A stretch of DNA of 64,000 bases from positions 152,764 to 216,763 of the forward strand of contig JAFEBU010000071.1 in NCBI GenBank assembly GCA_018242505.1. The letters run 5' to 3'. Source of the DNA: Pseudomonadota bacterium (lineage in GTDB: Bacteria > Pseudomonadota > Alphaproteobacteria > Reyranellales > Reyranellaceae). The translations under genes were made by a program, and so were the position numbers. Shown here in pieces: positions 1 through 8,719 of this stretch; positions within the stretch are counted from its first letter, which is position 1; each line of letters opens with the position of its first letter. The notes below the pieces were generated by a model that did not search any database, had not been told where the DNA came from, and worked only from the letters and a program-made list of their open reading frames with translations.

Positions 1-525
1 CGGTGCGTCGAAATAGGCCGCCGGCAAGTCGAGGGCGCAGGCATAGAGCGGCATCAGCTTCTGGACCAGCCGCTCCATCGTCTCGCAGTAGGCGACGACG
101 GTGTCGCGAAAGCCCGGCTGGCCCTGGGGCCAGCGATTGGCGCTGCGGAAGCGCCGGTCGGCCACGACGTCGGGGTGGTTGGCCGGCAGGTCGCGGGCCA
201 CGAACAGGGCCTCGTTGAAGTTGGCTTTGGTGACCGTCTGCACCACCGATGTCCGCAGCGTGTCGCCGCGCATCGGCAGGTAGCCGACATTGTGCCGGTC
301 GATCCGCACCTCCATCTTCTTCTCGACCGGCTGGGCATGGAACCGTGCGGCTTGCCGGAAGGTGTCGCGGATCAGCGCCGTCGGCACGCCGTGATTGACG
401 ATGAAGTAGAAGCCGATCTCGGTGAGGGCGGAGCGCAACTCCCGGGCACAGCGGTCCCTCGCTCCCGGTTCGCCCGCGAGATAGGGCCCGAGATCCAGAA
501 CGGGGATGGTGTCCGGGGTCGTCAG
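1..525 (-). CDS. Isopenicillin N synthase-like 2OG/Fe(II) oxygenase, N-terminal part (3' end outside window)
   Basis: About 175 N-terminal residues are visible, running off the left edge. The protein aligns almost residue for residue with its neighbour at 522-1505: both share the N-terminal stretch IPV(I/L)DLGPYLAGEPGA, the segment EIGFYFIVNHG and the region LPA.YFDA. It is therefore a tandem paralogue of the non-heme iron isopenicillin N synthase/2-oxoglutarate oxygenase family. The iron ligands (HxD...H) lie in the missing part, so activity cannot be judged. No ATG, GTG or TTG precedes the conserved N-terminus closely. The best-placed start is a CTG at 523-525 that overlaps the TGA of the upstream gene, which suggests translational coupling; the exact start is uncertain. 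Substrate unknown. Confidence 0.85.
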   Translation of the reverse strand, partial: MTTPDTIPVLDLGPYLAGEPGARDRCARELRSALTEIGFYFIVNHGVPTALIRDTFRQAARFHAQPVEKKMEVRIDRHNVGYLPMRGDTLRTSVVQTVTKANFNEALFVARDLPANHPDVVADRRFRSANRWPQGQPGFRDTVVAYCETMERLVQKLMPLYACALDLPAAYFDAP

Positions 526-1505
526 TCGGCTGCCTGCGCTTCGTTCAGGACGTCGTAATTCCGCTTCTGATACCAGATCATATAGTCGGTGTAGTAGGTC
601 GTCGGATATTTCGGTGGCTTGTCGGGGCCGACGGTGGTCGGCACGGCGGCGACCGGCCAGTCGATGTTGCTGTCGCAGAAGAAGGGCAGCGCATAGCGCT
701 CGCCGCCGCTCTGGTTGATGGCGCGGTGCGGCGTGGCGAGAAAATAATCGTTGGTCCAGCGCTGCAGCATCTGGCCGCCATTCACGACATAGGCGTCGGG
801 AATGGCGGGCGCATTGATCCACTTGCCGTTCTGGCAGCGGATCGAGAGGCCGGGAATGTCGTTGGGCGCGAGCAGGGTGAGGAAGCTCGTGTCGGTGTGC
901 GGAGCGAGGCCGAACTCGTCGACCGCCGGCCCGTCCTGCGGCGGATAGTGCGTCATGCGCAGCGAGAACTGGGGGACGCGGAACGCCGCATCGAAATACT
1001 CGGCCGGCAGGTCGAGGGCGCGAGCGTAGAGTCGCACCATCTTCTGCACCAGGCGCTCTAGGTCGTTGCAGTAGTCGACCACGGTCTCGCGAAAGCCCGG
1101 CAGATCCGGCCAACGGTTTGCCCCCCGAAAGCGGCGGTTGGCGACGACGTCGGGATGATCGAGCGGCAACTCGCGCTTCACGAAGAAGGCTTCGTTGAGG
1201 TTGGGCTTGGTGTTCGACTGCACTGTCGAGGTACGCAGCGTATTGCCCCGCATCGGCATGTATCCGGTGGTGTGCTCGTCGATCTTCAGTGCCAGCTTCT
1301 TCTCCAGCGGCTGGGCGTGGAAACGCTTCGCCTCGTCGAAGACGCGGCGGATCTTCTCGCGCGCGATGCCGTGGTTGACGATGAAATAGAAGCCGATCTC
1401 GGTCAGGGCGAAATGCAATTCTTTCGCCGTACGGTCGAGCGCGCCCGGCTCGCCCGCGAGATAGGGGCCAAGATCGATGACGGGAATGGTCTCGGTGGCG
1501 GCCAT
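522..1505 (-). CDS. Isopenicillin N synthase family Fe(II)-dependent oxygenase
   Basis: Complete 327-residue protein. The DIOX_N domain (roughly residues 5-120) is followed by the jelly-roll 2OG-Fe(II) domain. With numbering from a GTG at 1526, the iron ligands are H210 and D212 (in PHTDTSF) and H267 (in TPHRAI); the usual co-substrate Arg is R277, in GERYAL, where many members have RxS. The ATG at 1505 was chosen because GGGAGGAG lies 8 nt upstream, whereas the in-frame GTG at 1526 would overlap that ribosome site. The family oxidises small molecules with Fe(II) and oxygen, usually with 2-oxoglutarate. Plant GA oxidases, IPNS and many bacterial homologues of unknown substrate belong here. 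It forms a tandem duplicate with the downstream gene on the same strand. Confidence 0.93.
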   Translation of the reverse strand: MAATETIPVIDLGPYLAGEPGALDRTAKELHFALTEIGFYFIVNHGIAREKIRRVFDEAKRFHAQPLEKKLALKIDEHTTGYMPMRGNTLRTSTVQSNTKPNLNEAFFVKRELPLDHPDVVANRRFRGANRWPDLPGFRETVVDYCNDLERLVQKMVRLYARALDLPAEYFDAAFRVPQFSLRMTHYPPQDGPAVDEFGLAPHTDTSFLTLLAPNDIPGLSIRCQNGKWINAPAIPDAYVVNGGQMLQRWTNDYFLATPHRAINQSGGERYALPFFCDSNIDWPVAAVPTTVGPDKPPKYPTTYYTDYMIWYQKRNYDVLNEAQAAD

Positions 1506-1613
1506 GACGTCTACTCCTCCCGGCACGAAAGCTGATGATACGCGTGCCGGGAACGATAGGCCGCAAAGACGCGAGGGTCCACTGCAGGGACAGTGGAATT
1601 TCGCAGCGGTCGC

Positions 1614-3245
1614 TCAGCCGGTCGGCAGCTTGTAGTCGCGGAAGTCCTCGCGCAGGCGGGTCTTCAGGATCTTGCCGGTGGCGGTATGGGGGATCGCCTC
1701 GACGAACTGCACGTCATCAGGCAGCCACCATTTGGCCACCTTGATGCCGAGGAACGCGATCATCTCGTCCTTGTCGAGCTTGGCGCCGGGCTTCCTGTGC
1801 ACGATCAGGAGCGGCCGCTCGTCCCACTTCGGATGATGAATGCCGATGACCGCCGCCTCGGCGACGGCCGGATGCGCCATCGCTGCGTTCTCGAGGTCGA
1901 TCGAGCTGATCCATTCGCCGCCCGACTTGATCACGTCCTTCGACCGGTCGGTGATCTGCATGTAGCCGTCGGGATCGAGGGTGGCGACGTCGCCGGTCGC
2001 GAACCAGCCGTCCTGGTCGACGATCTCGCCGCCCTCGCCCTTGAAGTAGCCGCGCGTCACCCACGGCCCGCGCACCATGAGGTCGCCGAACGCCTTGCCA
2101 TCGCGGGGCAACTCCTTGCCGCCGTCGCCGACGATCTTCATCTCGACACCGAAGGCCGGCCGGCCCTGCTTCAGGCGGACATCGAGCAATTCCTCGCGCG
2201 AGAGCTTCAGGTGCTTGGCCTTGGGATGGTTCACCGAGCCGAGGGGGCTCATCTCGGTCATGCCCCAGGCATGCAGCACTTCCACGCCATAATCCCTGTC
2301 GAAGGTCTCGATCATGGCAGGCGGCGCCGCCGAGCCTCCGATCACGGCGTACTTGAGTGTCGACAGCTTCAGCTTGTTGGCCTGCATGTGCTGCAGCAGC
2401 GCGAGCCAGACCGTCGGCACGCCGGCGGTGAAGGTGACACCTTCCTGCTCGAACAGTTCATGGAGGCTTGCGCCGTCGAGCGCGACGCCGGGGAACACCA
2501 GCTTGGCGCCGGCCAGCGCCGCGCTGTACGGCAGGCCCCACGCATTGACGTGGAACATCGGCACGACCGGCAGGACCACCGAGCGCGCCGAAAGGTTGAG
2601 CGTGTCGGGCAGCGCTGCTGCATAGGCATGCAGGATCGTCGAGCGGTGGGAATAGAGCACGCCCTTGGGATTGCCGGTCGTGCCCGACGTGTAGCAGAGC
2701 GAAGAGGCGGTGCGCTCGTCGAACACCGGCCAGTCGTAGCGGCCCGGCTGGTCGGCCAGCAGCTCCTCGTAGACCAGCAGGTTGGGGATCCCGAGGTCCT
2801 TCGGCAGATGGGCGCGGTCGGTCATCGCCACCACGTGCCGAACGGTCTTGAACTGCGGCAGAAGCTTCTCGACGACCGGCAACAGATTGAGATCGACGAA
2901 GAGGAGCTGATCCTCGGCGTGATTCACGATGTAGACGATCTGCTCCGGAAACAGCCGCGGGTTGATCGTATGGCACACCGCGCCCATGCCGGAGATGCCG
3001 TAGTAGAGCTCGAAATGGCGGTAGCCGTTCCAGGCGAGCGTGCCGATGCGATCGCCCGCCTTGATGCCGAGCGCCAGCAGCGCCTCGGCCACCTTCTTCG
3101 CCCGCAGGTGGGCGTCGCCGTAGGTGTAGCGGTGGATGCCGCCCTCAAGCGTGCGCGAGACGATTTCGGTGTCGCTATGGTTCAGCGCCGCGTGCTCGAT
3201 GAGTTGCTGGATCAGAAGCGGGCGGTCCTGGATGAGACCGAGCAT
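1614..3245 (-). CDS. AMP-dependent fatty-acid/carboxylic-acid--CoA ligase (AlkK/DmdB-like)
   Basis: 543-residue adenylate-forming acyl-CoA ligase, which activates a carboxylic acid to an acyl-AMP and then to the acyl-CoA thioester. Visible motifs are the P-loop YTSGTTGNPKG (residues 185-195), WGMTEMSPLG (327-336), the hinge aspartate in GDVATLDPDG (from 419), and the C-terminal TGK containing the catalytic lysine K525. Sequence style and length resemble the medium-chain AlkK and methylmercaptopropionate-CoA ligase (DmdB) branch; chain-length preference cannot be read from sequence. The internal ATG at 3245 was chosen because GGAG precedes it by about 10 nt and the extra 20 residues upstream look non-conserved. 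The gene lies 108 nt downstream of the oxygenase start on the same strand. Confidence 0.93.
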   Translation of the reverse strand: MLGLIQDRPLLIQQLIEHAALNHSDTEIVSRTLEGGIHRYTYGDAHLRAKKVAEALLALGIKAGDRIGTLAWNGYRHFELYYGISGMGAVCHTINPRLFPEQIVYIVNHAEDQLLFVDLNLLPVVEKLLPQFKTVRHVVAMTDRAHLPKDLGIPNLLVYEELLADQPGRYDWPVFDERTASSLCYTSGTTGNPKGVLYSHRSTILHAYAAALPDTLNLSARSVVLPVVPMFHVNAWGLPYSAALAGAKLVFPGVALDGASLHELFEQEGVTFTAGVPTVWLALLQHMQANKLKLSTLKYAVIGGSAAPPAMIETFDRDYGVEVLHAWGMTEMSPLGSVNHPKAKHLKLSREELLDVRLKQGRPAFGVEMKIVGDGGKELPRDGKAFGDLMVRGPWVTRGYFKGEGGEIVDQDGWFATGDVATLDPDGYMQITDRSKDVIKSGGEWISSIDLENAAMAHPAVAEAAVIGIHHPKWDERPLLIVHRKPGAKLDKDEMIAFLGIKVAKWWLPDDVQFVEAIPHTATGKILKTRLREDFRDYKLPTG

Positions 3246-3334
3246 GGGACATTTACTCCGGAAAAGGGGCCGATTTCGTTTTGTTGCCAGGCAAAATCCT
3301 AGCAAACCGCATGAACCGCACCAGAGACCGGGCA

Positions 3335-3352
3335 GCCGCAGGCCCGTGCGGC
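3335..3352 (-). terminator. Small GC hairpin after the antiporter gene
   Basis: GCCGCA/TGCGGC arms with a 6-nt loop lie just past the stop codon of the antiporter gene at 3372, before the ligase start. There is no T-run, so a role as terminator is only possible. Confidence 0.25.
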
Positions 3353-3371
3353 TTCCGCTCTGTGCGCGGCT

Positions 3372-4466
3372 CTAGGGCACGACCGACAGCAGCAGGAATG
3401 TGCCGAAGATACCGAGATGGATCAGGCCGTGCAGCAGCGTCGTGCGACCGGTGCCGAGGGTGAGTGTGCTGACGAACAGGGTCAGCATCAGGAGCACCAT
3501 GCTCTGCTCGGAGAGGCCGAGCGTCAGCTCGCTGCCGAGGAAAAGCGAGACGGTGGCGACGACCGGGATGGTGAGGCCGATGCTGGCCAGCGCTGATCCC
3601 AGCACGAGGTTGATGCTGTTCTGCAGGCGATTGACCAGGGCGGCGCGCACCGAGGCGATGCCCTCGGGCAGGAGCACGATCGCGGCGATGACGATGCCCA
3701 CCACGGCGCGCGGGAAGCCCGCCGCCAGGACGGCCGTGTCCAGCGGATAGGACAGCACCTTGGCCAGCAGCACGACCGAAGCGAGCGAGACCAGCAGCAG
3801 GACGAGGCTTGCGGTCGTCATCGTCCCGCTCGGCCGTTCAACGGGATCGTGGTCGTCATCCGCCGCCTCGAGGAAATAGTCGCGATGGCGGATGGTCTGC
3901 ACGAAGATGAAGGCGCCGTAGAGCACGACGGAGACGACGGCAACGTCGATGAGCTGGGCGGCGGAGTAGACCGGGCCTGGCACGGTCTCGCTGAAGTTGG
4001 GCAACACCATCGCCAGCACCGAGAGCGTACCCAGAACGGCAAGTGCGGCCGAGGCTCCGGGAAGCTGGAAGGACTGCTCGCCGTGGCGCTGGCCGCCCAG
4101 GACCAGGCAAAGGCCGATCACGCCGTTCAGCACGATCATGATCGCGGAGAAGACAGTGTCACGCGCGACCGCGTCGCTGCCCTCGGCGCCGGACAGCATG
4201 ATCGAGACGATCAGCGCCACCTCGATCGCCGTCACTGCGATGGCCAGCACGATCGAGCCGAACGGTTCGCCGAGCCGTGCGGCCAGGACCTCGGCATGAT
4301 GGACGGCGGCAAAGACCGCGCCGCCCAGCAGGAGGGCGGCAATCGCCAGCGCAAGGCCGGCGCCGGTATCGAAGAGGCCCAGCATGCCCGCCACGACCAT
4401 GAGTGCGGCGGCGAGCGGAAGGGCGTAGGTCCAGGTCGGGTTGCTGACATGGGAGTGCATGTCCAT
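3372..4466 (-). CDS. ChaA/CAX-like cation:proton antiporter
   Basis: 364-residue integral membrane protein with about eleven hydrophobic segments and two related halves. Both halves carry the acidic alpha-repeat motifs of the Ca2+:cation antiporter superfamily: AIAVTAIEVALIVSIML in the first and VLLPEGIASVRAAL in the second. The intervening loop is acidic (ADDDHDPVERP). This pattern matches the ChaA/y4hA-type calcium or sodium/proton antiporters of the inner membrane, which export Ca2+, Na+ or K+ in exchange for H+. The start at 4466 sits 4-5 nt after AGGA. The reading frame continues open far upstream but there overlaps the divergent channel gene, so the longer version is spurious. A strong stem-loop occupies the 5' leader (4474-4501). 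Divergent from the MscS gene. Confidence 0.9.
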   Translation of the reverse strand: MDMHSHVSNPTWTYALPLAAALMVVAGMLGLFDTGAGLALAIAALLLGGAVFAAVHHAEVLAARLGEPFGSIVLAIAVTAIEVALIVSIMLSGAEGSDAVARDTVFSAIMIVLNGVIGLCLVLGGQRHGEQSFQLPGASAALAVLGTLSVLAMVLPNFSETVPGPVYSAAQLIDVAVVSVVLYGAFIFVQTIRHRDYFLEAADDDHDPVERPSGTMTTASLVLLLVSLASVVLLAKVLSYPLDTAVLAAGFPRAVVGIVIAAIVLLPEGIASVRAALVNRLQNSINLVLGSALASIGLTIPVVATVSLFLGSELTLGLSEQSMVLLMLTLFVSTLTLGTGRTTLLHGLIHLGIFGTFLLLSVVP

Positions 4467-4473
4467 GTTCCTA

Positions 4474-4501
4474 GCCGCTGGAGACGCGACACTCCAGCGG
4501 C
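4474..4501 (-). promoter_or_regulatory. 10-bp stem-loop in the 5' leader of the antiporter gene
   Basis: Perfect arms GCCGCTGGAG and CTCCAGCGGC enclose an 8-nt loop. In the antiporter mRNA the stem ends 7 nt before the ATG, so the ribosome site (TAGGAAC) follows it immediately. It may limit translation or act as an attenuator. No match to the yybP-ykoY consensus was seen. Confidence 0.5.
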
Positions 4502-4634
4502 GCGTTCGCTGTCGGCCAGAAGAAAGAAAAGAAAGGACGTACAACCGCGGCGGCGTGCCTGGCCAGCAACTGGCGGCCACTGGCGAAGCGGCTGATTCTG
4601 GCCTACCGTCCATCGGGGGCAGAGGCGGAAGACG

Positions 4635-6632
4635 ATGACAATCCGGAAATTGGCTGTCGTGGCAGGCCTTGCGGCCGTTGTCGCGGTTGGGCGGGGAGAT
4701 GAGGCCTGGGCGCAGGCCAACAAGGCTTTCCGGACGAACGGCGCGTTCGGGGCCTTCCTGAGCGAGTTCTCCGATCGGCTCGACCACACGATCCAGCATA
4801 TCCCCAAGCTCGGCCGCTACCTGCTCGGCCTGCCGGAGCAATTCGACCTGCGGACGACGCTCCTGCTGATCGGCATCGTCGTCGGTGGTCTGGCTGCGGA
4901 GTTCGTCGCCCGCCAGCTCCTGCAGCAGGTGCGCCGACGCATCTTCGTTCGGCATTCGACCGCATCGCCACTGCGCGCCTTCTTTCGCGGCGCCGCGCTC
5001 GATGCACTGGCACTGTTGGTGCTGTTCGCCTCGGCACGCTTCATCGCCGGCCAGGTGGGAGACCCGGAAAGCGTTCAGGGCAAGGTCGCCCAGCAAATCC
5101 TCATTGCACTGGTCTATTGGCGCGGATTGAATTTCGTGTTCCGCACCTGGCTGCACCCCGATACGCCGGAAGGCCGCATCGCACCGGTCGACGACGCGAC
5201 TGCCCGTCGTTTGCTGGTCGGCCTGAACGTCGTCGTTGTCCTGCCGATGCTGGCGCGGCACATCGCCCAGTTCCTGTCCGTCACCCACGCCGGATCCAAC
5301 GTCATTTCGACCGCCGTCGTCCTTTATGTCCCGGTCTTCGGCGCGGCCCTGATCTATGCCGTCTGGCACTGGCGACACGACATGGCGGCCTGGCTTTCCG
5401 CCATGGTCGATGAGAGGGACCTGTTCCGGTCGCTGAAGCTCGCCATGGCGAAGGAATGGTGGGTTGCGGGCATTGCCTTCTATGCGATGTCGGGCCTGGC
5501 GGCGATCTATGCGGCGATCACCGAGCACGCAGCGGCAATGCGCGGGCTGGCCGCCGTCGAATCGATGCTGATTCTGCTGCTGCTGCTGGAGACCCTCGTC
5601 CATCACCGCACCAAGCATCTGCAGACGGAAGTGCCGACGGTCAGCGAGGTGGTGGCAGCCTGCCTGCGGCTGGCGGTGCGGTTGGTGGTGATCATCGTCG
5701 CCGCGCAGGGTATCCTGGTCGACGCACTCGGCATCATGACCCCCGAGGCATGGGAGCCGCATCGCGACGCGATCAAGCTCGCGGCGATCACGACCTTCGC
5801 AACCTATGCGTTCTGGCGGTTCCTGAAGTTCCGGATGGATCGCTATATCGCCGACAATCCGCTGCCGTCGGCGGGCTTCGGCGGCGACTCCGCAGACGCG
5901 GACACCGGCGAAGTTCCCCCGTCGGCCTCTCGGCTGCGTACCATCATGCCTGTCCTGCGGGTGACCGCAGGCACCGCCATCCTGATCCTGGGAAGCCTGC
6001 TGGTGCTTTCCGAGCTCGGCATCAATGTTACGCCCCTGATCGCCGGCGCCTCGGTGCTGGGGCTTGCGGTGTCGTTCGGCAGCCAGTCGCTGGTGCGCGA
6101 TATCGTGTCCGGCATTTTCTTCCTGGCCGAGGATTCCTTCCGCGTCGGCGAATATATCGACGCCTCGAAGGTCAAGGGCACGGTCGAGGGGTTCTCGATC
6201 CGCTCGATCCGGCTGCGCCATCAGAACGGCCAGCTTCACATCGTGCCGTTCGGCCAGCTCCTCCACGTCACCAACTTCAGCCGCGACTGGACGACGGTGA
6301 AGTTCAACCTCGCCTTCGCCATCAACACCGACGTCGAGCTGCTGCGCAAGACGGTGAAGAAGATCGGGCTCGAAATGATGAACGAGCCGCAGTTTCAGAA
6401 GGAGCTGCTGCAGCCGCTCAAGATGCAGGGGATTGTCGACATCAAGGACGCTTCGCTGATCGTGCGCTTCAAGTTCACGGCCAAGCCGAAGAATCCCAGC
6501 CTGATCCAGCGTACAGCCATCCGCCGCATGTTCGATGCATTGCCCAAGCTCGGCATCGAGTTCGCACGGCCGCCTTATGCTGCCTTGGGCTTGGGCGCGT
6601 TGGATCCCGCTGCTCGCGCCGCCGCGCAGTAG
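4635..6632 (+). CDS. Large MscS-family mechanosensitive channel
   Basis: 665-residue protein that opens under membrane tension to release solutes during hypo-osmotic shock. An N-terminal signal peptide is plain: charged MTIRK, a hydrophobic core and AWA-Q cleavage after residue 26. Several hydrophobic segments follow (about residues 75-95, 120-140, 200-230, 280-325 and 350-380). The MscS pore and beta domain begin near residue 440, with the glycine/alanine-rich pore helix around residue 470 and GSQSLVRDIVSG after it. The C-terminus ends in the alpha/beta vestibule. Length and extra helices place it with the MscM/YnaI-like large members rather than the small MscS. It is divergent from the cation antiporter, so the pair may deal with ionic or osmotic stress (inference). 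The aldo/keto reductase follows after 18 nt. Confidence 0.92.
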   Translation: MTIRKLAVVAGLAAVVAVGRGDEAWAQANKAFRTNGAFGAFLSEFSDRLDHTIQHIPKLGRYLLGLPEQFDLRTTLLLIGIVVGGLAAEFVARQLLQQVRRRIFVRHSTASPLRAFFRGAALDALALLVLFASARFIAGQVGDPESVQGKVAQQILIALVYWRGLNFVFRTWLHPDTPEGRIAPVDDATARRLLVGLNVVVVLPMLARHIAQFLSVTHAGSNVISTAVVLYVPVFGAALIYAVWHWRHDMAAWLSAMVDERDLFRSLKLAMAKEWWVAGIAFYAMSGLAAIYAAITEHAAAMRGLAAVESMLILLLLLETLVHHRTKHLQTEVPTVSEVVAACLRLAVRLVVIIVAAQGILVDALGIMTPEAWEPHRDAIKLAAITTFATYAFWRFLKFRMDRYIADNPLPSAGFGGDSADADTGEVPPSASRLRTIMPVLRVTAGTAILILGSLLVLSELGINVTPLIAGASVLGLAVSFGSQSLVRDIVSGIFFLAEDSFRVGEYIDASKVKGTVEGFSIRSIRLRHQNGQLHIVPFGQLLHVTNFSRDWTTVKFNLAFAINTDVELLRKTVKKIGLEMMNEPQFQKELLQPLKMQGIVDIKDASLIVRFKFTAKPKNPSLIQRTAIRRMFDALPKLGIEFARPPYAALGLGALDPAARAAAQ

Positions 6633-6650
6633 CGTTCACGGAGGAACGAC

Positions 6651-7607
6651 ATGGAAAAGCGCAAGCTTGGCAAATCGGGAATCGAGATCGCCCCCATCGC
6701 GTTGGGTGGCAACGTGTTCGGCTGGACCGCCGACGAAGCGACATCGCACCGGGTGCTCGATGCCTTCATCGATGCGGGGTTCTCGTTCGTCGACACCGCC
6801 GACGTCTATTCGCGCTGGGCCCCCGGCAACAAAGGCGGCGAGTCGGAAACGGTGATCGGAAGTTGGCTCAGGAAGGACAAGGGCAAGCGGAACAGGGTGG
6901 TGATCGCCACCAAGTGCGGCATGGACATGCCGGGCGTCGGCCAGGGCCTGTCGCGCGCCCATATCGTGAAGTCGGTCGATGCCTCGCTGAAGCGGCTCAA
7001 CACCGACCGCATCGACCTTTTCCAGTCGCACCGCGACGACAAGGACACGCCGCAGGAGGAGACGCTCTCGACGTATGCCGAACTGATCAAGGCCGGCAAG
7101 ATCCGCGCCATCGGCGCTTCCAACTTCGAGGCGCCACGGCTTGCCGAGGCGGCGGAGATCTCCAGGGAGAAGGGGCTGCCGCGCTATGAGAGCCTGCAGC
7201 CGTACTACAACCTGATGGAACGCGGCCTGTTCGAGGGCGAGCTCGAGAACGAGTGCCTGAAGGAGGGGATCGGCGTGATCCCCTACTATTCGCTGGCCAG
7301 CGGCTTCCTGTCCGGCAAGTATCGGTCCGACGCCGATCTCGGCAAGAGCGCGCGCGGCGCGGGCATCAAGAAGTACCTGAACGACAAAGGCCATGCCGTC
7401 TTGGGGGCGCTTGACGATGCGGCCAGGAAGCACAACGTCAACACCGCTCAGGTGGCGCTCGCTTGGCTGATGCAGCGCAAGTCGATCACCGCTCCGATCG
7501 TGAGCGCGACCAGCGTCACGCAGCTCGAGGATCTGGTTGCGGCCCCCCGCGTCACGCTCGATGCCTTGTCGATCGCCGCAATCGATGCGGCGAGTGCCCC
7601 GGGCTGA
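6651..7607 (+). CDS. Aldo/keto reductase
   Basis: 318-residue NADPH-dependent (beta/alpha)8 oxidoreductase that interconverts aldehydes or ketones and alcohols. The catalytic tetrad is visible: D48 and Y53 in VDTADVYSRW, K88 in IATKCG and H127 in LFQSHRDD. The N-terminus MEKRKLGKSGIEIAPIALGG is typical of the bacterial AKR subgroup related to YajO/IolS and to plant auxin-induced reductases. GGAGG lies 7 nt before the ATG. The gene is tightly spaced with the upstream channel gene (18 nt) and the downstream metallo-hydrolase gene (35 nt), so all three could share a transcript. Substrate unknown. Confidence 0.95.
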   Translation: MEKRKLGKSGIEIAPIALGGNVFGWTADEATSHRVLDAFIDAGFSFVDTADVYSRWAPGNKGGESETVIGSWLRKDKGKRNRVVIATKCGMDMPGVGQGLSRAHIVKSVDASLKRLNTDRIDLFQSHRDDKDTPQEETLSTYAELIKAGKIRAIGASNFEAPRLAEAAEISREKGLPRYESLQPYYNLMERGLFEGELENECLKEGIGVIPYYSLASGFLSGKYRSDADLGKSARGAGIKKYLNDKGHAVLGALDDAARKHNVNTAQVALAWLMQRKSITAPIVSATSVTQLEDLVAAPRVTLDALSIAAIDAASAPG

Positions 7608-7642
7608 CCGGGTAAACGGCGGAGAAAAGGGAGAGGAGGCCA

Positions 7643-8710
7643 ATGCTTGTCTTTCGTCAGCTCTTCGATCCGACGTCGTCGACCTATACCTACCTTTTGG
7701 GCGACCGTGGCGAGGCGGTGCTGATCGATCCCGTGTTCGAGCAGGTGAGGCGCGATGCGGCGCTGATCTCCGAGCTCGGCCTGACGCTTCGCTGGACCCT
7801 GGAGACCCATGTCCATGCCGACCATGTGACCGGCGCCTGGCTGCTGAAGAACAGACTGGGCAGTCAGATCGCGGTTGCAGCGGCGGCGGGCGTGACCGGC
7901 GCCGACTGCCTGCTGCAGGACGGCGACCGCGTGAAGTTCGGCAAGCGCTCGCTCGAGGTGCGGGCGACGCCGGGCCATACCAACGGCTGTGTCACCTATG
8001 TGCTCGACGATGAGAGCATGGCTTTCACCGGCGACTGCGTGCTGATCCGCGGCTCCGGTCGCACCGACTTCCAGCAGGGCGATGCACGGGCGCTCTACCG
8101 CTCTGTGCGGTCGCGCATCTTCTCGCTGCCGGAGACCTGCCTGCTCTATCCGGCGCACGATTATCGCGGGCTCACCGTCACCAGCGTCGCGGAGGAGAAG
8201 AAGCACAATCCGCGGCTGGGCGGCGAGGCCGGTGAGGCCGACTATGTCGGCTACATGAAGAACCTCGACCTGCCTCATCCCAAGAAGATCGACGAGGCGG
8301 TGCCCGCCAATCTGCGCTGCGGGCAGCCGGGCAACGAGACGTCGTTGGCCGGCGATCCGGGCTGGGCGCCGTTGCGCTTCACCTTCGGCGGCGTGTGGGA
8401 GGTCGAGCCGCACTGGCTCGAGGAGAATCTCGGCGCCGTGCAGGTGCTCGATGTGCGCGAGCCGGACGAATTCACGGGACCGCTCGGCCATATCCGCGGC
8501 GCTACCCTGGTGCCGCTGGGCGAGCTCGCCCAGCGGGCCAAGGATCTGCCCAAGGACAAGCCAATCGTGGCGGTCTGCCGCGCCGGCAGCCGTTCGGCTC
8601 ATGCGACGGCGATCCTGCAGAAGGCAGGCTTCGCCGACGTCGCCAACCTGCCGGGCGGCATGCTGCGATGGCGTGGCGAGGGCCGCGGCGTCGAGGGTGG
8701 GGCGCTATAG
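7643..8710 (+). CDS. Persulfide dioxygenase-like MBL protein fused to rhodanese
   Basis: 355-residue two-domain protein. The N-terminal metallo-beta-lactamase fold carries H56, H58, D60 and H61 (ETHVHADHVTG), H112, D131 and H172. It also has the ETHE1-type signature SGRTDFQQG at 138-146, with R140 and D142. This subfamily oxidises glutathione persulfide to sulfite using a mononuclear iron. The C-terminal rhodanese domain (about 255-350) holds the active-site loop with C312 in VCRAGSRS, which moves sulfane sulfur between thiols. Such fusions (PRF type) couple persulfide oxidation to thiosulfate chemistry in sulfide detoxification. A start with adequate ribosome site (GGAGAAAAGGGAGAGG region) is at 7643. 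The following SAM-remnant gene starts 10 nt later. Confidence 0.94.
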   Translation: MLVFRQLFDPTSSTYTYLLGDRGEAVLIDPVFEQVRRDAALISELGLTLRWTLETHVHADHVTGAWLLKNRLGSQIAVAAAAGVTGADCLLQDGDRVKFGKRSLEVRATPGHTNGCVTYVLDDESMAFTGDCVLIRGSGRTDFQQGDARALYRSVRSRIFSLPETCLLYPAHDYRGLTVTSVAEEKKHNPRLGGEAGEADYVGYMKNLDLPHPKKIDEAVPANLRCGQPGNETSLAGDPGWAPLRFTFGGVWEVEPHWLEENLGAVQVLDVREPDEFTGPLGHIRGATLVPLGELAQRAKDLPKDKPIVAVCRAGSRSAHATAILQKAGFADVANLPGGMLRWRGEGRGVEGGAL

Positions 8711-8719
8711 GAGCCTGCG

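Noticed and set aside
1593..3302. Long plus-strand open frame opposite the acyl-CoA ligase
   Set aside because: High-GC shadow; its translation is Arg/His/Glu/Gly-rich with no known motifs, and the minus-strand ligase has all family motifs.
4466..4634. yybP-ykoY (Mn2+) or similar riboswitch in the antiporter leader
   Set aside because: Only a simple hairpin was seen; the conserved loop sequences of known ion riboswitches are absent.
4467..6266. Minus-strand open frame extending the antiporter gene to 964 codons
   Set aside because: It runs antisense through the MscS gene and has Gln/Arg/His-rich, non-family sequence. The true antiporter begins at 4466.
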